DNA of 64,000 bases, from the NCBI GenBank assembly GCA_037974665.1, contig CM075769.1, positions 79,197,190-79,261,189 of the forward strand. Direction: 5' to 3'. Source of the DNA: Ehretia macrophylla. Taxonomy: Eukaryota; Streptophyta; Magnoliopsida; Boraginales; Ehretiaceae. Shown piece after piece: positions 60,086-64,000 of the stretch. A program made the position numbers and the translations under genes. A model generated the notes under the pieces. The model did no database searches. It saw only the letters and a program-made list of their open reading frames with translations, and was not told the origin of the DNA. Position 1 is the stretch's first letter. Each line of letters begins with the position of its first letter.

Positions 60086-63000
60086 TGTCACGCCCCCAAC
60101 CCGGCCTATAAGGTTAGACTAGGGTGTGAACTAACCTTCAAGTAATGTACATAGCTATTTATGAAGATTAACACCTAATGATTTAGTCTAAACTCCAAAT
60201 TTTTCTGGAAAACCGGCAGCATAACGGCTGTAATTGGCCATTTGGTTTTACCTAATTCTCTAAATGCCTCAAAGTTTACCGTCTCAAATTCATTTCCAAC
60301 TAAGATTACTAATTTACTATCGATTGGATTGCCTATTGGTTATTTCGACGTCCCGTTTGAATTATAGCCTAGCATGATACTATGTCTCGTTTGCTTATTT
60401 GTCCTCGTTACAAATATACCTGTTGATCTTAGCTCAATAGCAAGTACCTGTTAAGATTGGATAAGTTCATTTACTTAGATTTTAACTAAAGCGTCATAAC
60501 CTAAGATAGATACTACCGGTGATAAAAGCAAAATGATCACAGTAGTGTTATGTCTAGCATCAGTCTACTTAATATAAGTACAAACCAAAATTTGACCCCA
60601 AATTACAACGGGGGTCTTTTACATTAGCAACAACAAGCAACATAAATAAATGGTCTTCAAGCAGCACAAGGTACACAAGTAGTCACGTTCAAGCAAAACA
60701 ACAATAACAGGCAATCACTCCAGGGGTTCATCATTAGGTACATTGTCCTCGGGTTCCTGTACCTATTCTTCTTTACCTGAGATGATAAAAGAGGGTGAGT
60801 CCTTATGAACTCAGCGAGGGGGGAATGAGAAATAAGTTTTGAAACTCATTTTCTGGTTAAACTTATGAAAATCCCTTTCTCAAACATGAATACAACAGAA
60901 ATACAAGTACATGAATACAAGTACAGAAATACAAGTACAGAAATACAAGTACAGAATAGGAATACCGGTCTTTCTTCCCCGAGGTTCTCTAGGAACCAAG
61001 CGAGAGTACTTATACACATAGTAAAAAGGATACAGTGAGCTTTTGCTCTCAGATCAATTCCAGGATCAGTTGTTGCGGCCGACTTCAAATCATCCCCCAA
61101 ACACGCCAGGTGGGTGTTCTCCGGATGTACCCCGAAATCCTACGACCCAACTCTCCGAGGAAGTCTAGCCCCCAAGCGAGAGAGGGAATGGGACCATGGT
61201 AGTCACAGGTGCACCGGCAAGTCCGATGCCGCCCGGTGTGCGTGATAGCTACCATGCCAACAGGAAAGGTTGCAACCTTGTATGCAATTCATGAAAGGTA
61301 ATATATCACAGTAGGAGGACAACAAAGTAGGTCGCCTCCGGACAGTCATAAGATTGCACATTGACAGGTAAACAAGTAGCACACAATAAGACAGGAAATT
61401 TCACTTGAAAAGCATATAGAGTTATATGAAAATTAAACGGGCACCCATGTAACACATGTAAAACAGGCCATATAACTCATTAAGAAGCCCACGTAATCAA
61501 GTGATAAGATCATTCAACATGGAGTGAAATTAACATGGGTTCGGTAGCAAGAAAAGCTTATTTGACAACATGTCATGGTCAAATTCACATTTGAAGTTAT
61601 AAAACATTTACGGGCAGCCCACTAAGCATATAATTTCCACACACTAACCACAAGATAACCACTTAGCAAAACTACCTAGTCATTAGGGTTTCTGTTTCAT
61701 GCTTAACCGTGTGATTAAAACCCTAAGTCAACTCAAAATCATTCTCAAGTCATGCATCATTCAATTCACGCATCCTCAAGTACTCAAAACAGTCCACATA
61801 ACATCCCAACACCACATTTTCACACAAATAGAACCACAAGAGAGGTTACAACAATTTCCCAAGCACGTAGCTAAATGAACCCTTTACTGCAATAGGCTGT
61901 TTTCCCACAATCAATAGGATAATCAAACAATCTCCAAATTCAGTGAATAAGATGTCAAATTAAATCTTAAGAAGTTAACTAAAATCAGAAACAAGCCTTG
62001 CATCAATTGGAGTTCAGAATCATTAGTTATAGCCGAAACAGTGAGGTAACACAAAACTGTCCAGATTTGCACACTTTTCAGAAATTGACGTTTTTGGGGT
62101 CCTTAGGGTCAGTTTTAGCTTTGGTCCATTTCTGACAAAATTGTCCAGAACTGAAAAATATAGCAGTATAACAAATTTCATGCATTTTGGACAACATTTA
62201 CTAAGTCAAATATGGTTCGTTCCACAAGGTCAGTGCATCTGCCAAAACCTGCTTCATTTTTCCAGATTTCCAGATTTGGTCACATTTTGAAGATTTGTCA
62301 TTTTGAGGACCTTAGAGTCAAAATTAGCTTCGGCATATTTCTGGGAAAAATGTTCAAAACTGTCCAAACTAGTCACCCACCAATTTGTAAACATTTTCAA
62401 CATTATTTGCTTAGCTAAACGTACCTCTAACAGACTGGTCAGAGAGCTGTCATCCATTTCGACTTCACCTAGCATCATTTTCAAGCCAAGATCTTGCCAT
62501 GCATGGTTGTTTAAGCTTATGAACGACCATATATCTCAAGTACAGAAGCAAATACACACATTCATGATCATGCATGTGAAATTTTGAAGAGTTTTCAAAA
62601 GGTTTTAACCCTCACCTTAGCAATCAACCTCAAGTTGCTCAAAAACCTTTGTTGAAGTTCAAATCTCCTCTTCTCCTTTGTCTAGCCGAAATCCCACTAG
62701 CTTTTCTCTATTTTTCCTAGCTTAGTGATCAGTCTCTTAGTGCATGCATGTAGTTATAACTTGACGAAAAGAAATAGATGTCAAGAAGCTTACCTAGGCC
62801 GTAAATGAAGCTTCAATGCCCATGCATGAGTGATTTTCGAACTCTAGCTTGTTTGCTTGAGTTGCTTGGATGATTTGCTTGCCTTGTTCGACTAAGGTGT
62901 GATGAAGATGAGCAAGGATGGTGAGAGCTCAGCCAAGGCCAAGTATGAGAGAGAGGAAAATGAGAGTGAGTGAGAAATGTGAGAGGAAGAAATGAATGAA

Positions 63001-63695
63001 ATGAAAATAAAACAAAAGCCTTGCAACTTGAGGAGCATGCTTGGCCTTGAGGCTTGCAATTTTTGCTTTTGTCTTCAAGATGCTTTAATTTTTGAAATGT
63101 CTAGCATGGCAAATTGTTATGGCCGAGAATGGTGAGGAGATTGAGGGAAATTTGAGCCATTTTTTAATTCCTTGTGTCTTAGTTTGTCTTAGCATGCAAT
63201 AGGATAAAAAAATTTTCTCAAACCTTGTCCAAAAACCATGGTATGGTCGGCCAAGGCTAATTAAATGGCTGAATTTGTGTCATCTTGAGCATTATTCTAA
63301 TTGTATCTAGAAGTCCAAAAAGAATAATGGATAAAGAATAAGGAATGTTTTGTTTTTAGTAAATTTTTGTCTTCTAGTGAATTGAATTTGGATTATTATA
63401 TTGTTAGTGGATTTTGTAGGATTGTTTAATAGTCTAGTGCTTCATGAAAGATACTTTCTTGATTAGCGTGAAAGCACGCTTTCCTAGGTCTAAGGCACGC
63501 CCTACGAGGTAGGACACGAACTACGAGACGAACGCACGTTTTTCAAGTAAATGCATGCAATCCCAAACGAATGCACGTAATTCAATGCATGGCACATAAA
63601 ATGAACTCATTTCCTAAACCAAGGTCATGGCACGCAAATCTAGGTTAGGGAAAACAAAGCTAGGTTTCGCACGCAAATCGGGGTCGGGCCTCACA
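60086..63695 (-). mobile_element. solo LTR-like element, plant LTR retrotransposon, copy 2
   Basis: This 3610-bp element reads TGTCACGCCCCCAACCC at its left and GGGTCGGGCCTCACA at its right, the reverse complement of the ends of the copy at 44284. The flanking 5-mers TTGTG and CTGTG look like a target duplication. Excising it with 5 bp restores a 676-bp unit. It aligns with copy 1 over most of its length with many small differences, so the two are separate old insertions of one family. There are no coding genes inside. The ACGTGC-rich end lies at about 63470-63695, and a 14-bp tandem repeat sits at 60897-60952. Strand is given relative to copy 1; absolute polarity is tentative. Confidence 0.8.
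60897..60952 (+). repeat. 14-bp tandem repeat inside LTR copy 2
   Basis: Four consecutive units of AGAAATACAAGTAC (the second begins ATGA). The corresponding place in copy 1 (about 47100-47165) lacks the array and has unrelated AT-rich sequence, so the repeat expanded or was lost after the copies separated. Confidence 0.85.
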
Positions 63696-63990
63696 CTGTG
63701 CCATTTTTAGAGCCTAAAATTGAACGTTTTCATCAGTTTCAGTCCACTTTTCTTCTTTTGCTCTGTTTTTCCGTCCCGGATTGTACGTCGTGAGCTGTTA
63801 AAAGGACGACAACATGACTCGCGGGACATCAGAGGGCCCTACAACGTGTCGATATCACGTCTTGCGAGGATGATGCGTTGTTGAAGCGGATGGGTTGTCG
63901 TTAAGCCCATTGGGCCTTTTGAATGGGCCATCTCTCTGGGCTGGCATTGTGAACCATTAACACATATAGGAATTGTGCCCTCAACATGAC

Positions 63991-64000
63991 GGGTGGGATC
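63991..64000 (+). rRNA. 5S rRNA, partial at window edge
   Basis: Only the first ten bases (GGGTGGGATC, C6G) are inside the window. The call rests on the complete upstream spacer with CATATAGG at -28 and C at -1, and on the 676-bp spacing once the LTR is removed. Confidence 0.88.

Larger units (their letters stand above)
17305..64000 (+). repeat. 5S rDNA tandem array, plus-strand arm
   Basis: This arm holds 59 5S copies (the last cut by the window edge) plus one 5'-truncated copy, all transcribed rightwards. Most units are 673-681 bp; exceptions are two of 610 bp, one of 598 bp, one of 667 bp and one deletion-fused unit. Two solo-LTR-like insertions interrupt spacers at 44284-47961 and 60086-63695. 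Between genes there is only array spacer. Higher-order patterns indicate local block duplications rather than even homogenisation. Confidence 0.97.

Noticed and set aside
44284-63695. One large retrotransposon with the two 3.6-kb copies as its paired LTRs and the 5S units as cargo
   Set aside because: The copies lie in opposite orientation, have different flanking 5-mers, and each restores a normal 5S unit when removed, so they are independent insertions.
1-64000. CRISPR array or ordinary satellite DNA
   Set aside because: The regular repeat is explained by 5S rDNA: every unit carries a recognisable 119-nt 5S gene with internal promoter and T-run terminator.
1-64000. Linked 18S-25S rDNA or tRNA genes between 5S units
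   Set aside because: Spacers were read through on both arms; no conserved 18S/25S or tRNA-like cloverleaf sequence was recognised. The intermixed A-box-like words belong to the 5S genes.

Overview
The window is almost entirely a 5S ribosomal RNA gene array from a flowering-plant nuclear genome. The repeating unit is about 677 bp: a 119-nt 5S gene followed by a spacer of about 557 bp. The 5S sequence (GGGTGCGATCATACCAGCAC at the 5' end, TTGCACCCC at the 3' end, recognisable A box, intermediate element and C box) is of angiosperm type. No species can be named from the sequence. No protein-coding gene, tRNA, CRISPR array or 18S/25S rDNA was found. The short open frames on both strands are by-products of the repeated 5S unit.

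Layout. From 1 to about 17304 there are 26 gene copies on the minus strand, the first cut by the window edge. At 17304/17305 the array flips head to head. From there to 64000 there are 59 copies on the plus strand, the last cut by the window edge, plus one 5'-truncated pseudogene. The plus array is interrupted twice, at 44284-47961 and 60086-63695, by related elements of about 3.6 kb. They have TG...CA ends and no internal genes, and they lie in opposite orientations. They are best read as solo LTRs of one plant LTR-retrotransposon family. Removing either one with its 5-bp target duplication restores a 676-bp unit exactly.

Array history. The copies are not homogenised: each gene differs from the majority 5S sequence at 1 to about 12 of 119 positions, many of them at CG sites. 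Diagnostic spacer types recur in order, giving higher-order repeats: a four-type cycle in the first 11 kb, a 2028-bp trimer at 24.7-28.8 kb, a five-unit cycle at 32.7-43 kb, and a 2.65-kb block at 18.0-20.7 kb duplicated 12.1 kb away at 30.1-32.8 kb. Short units of 598, 604-605 and 610 bp and one fused gene come from deletions between short direct repeats. This fits an old or peripheral 5S domain evolving by local unequal exchange, conversion and methylation-driven decay.

Expected function. Each intact unit would be transcribed by RNA polymerase III from its internal promoter, aided by an upstream TATA-like CATATAGG near -28 and C at -1, and ended at the T-runs just after the gene. The spacers also keep telobox-like motifs, TGGGCC (site II-like) motifs and a perfect dyad AGCTCTCTGAGAGCT.

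Convention used in the entries: 5S positions are numbered 1-119 on the sense strand against the majority sequence of this window; 'C35T' means majority C replaced by T. Spacer types Y, X, Z and S (minus array) and a-e (plus array) are labels made here from shared diagnostic bases.
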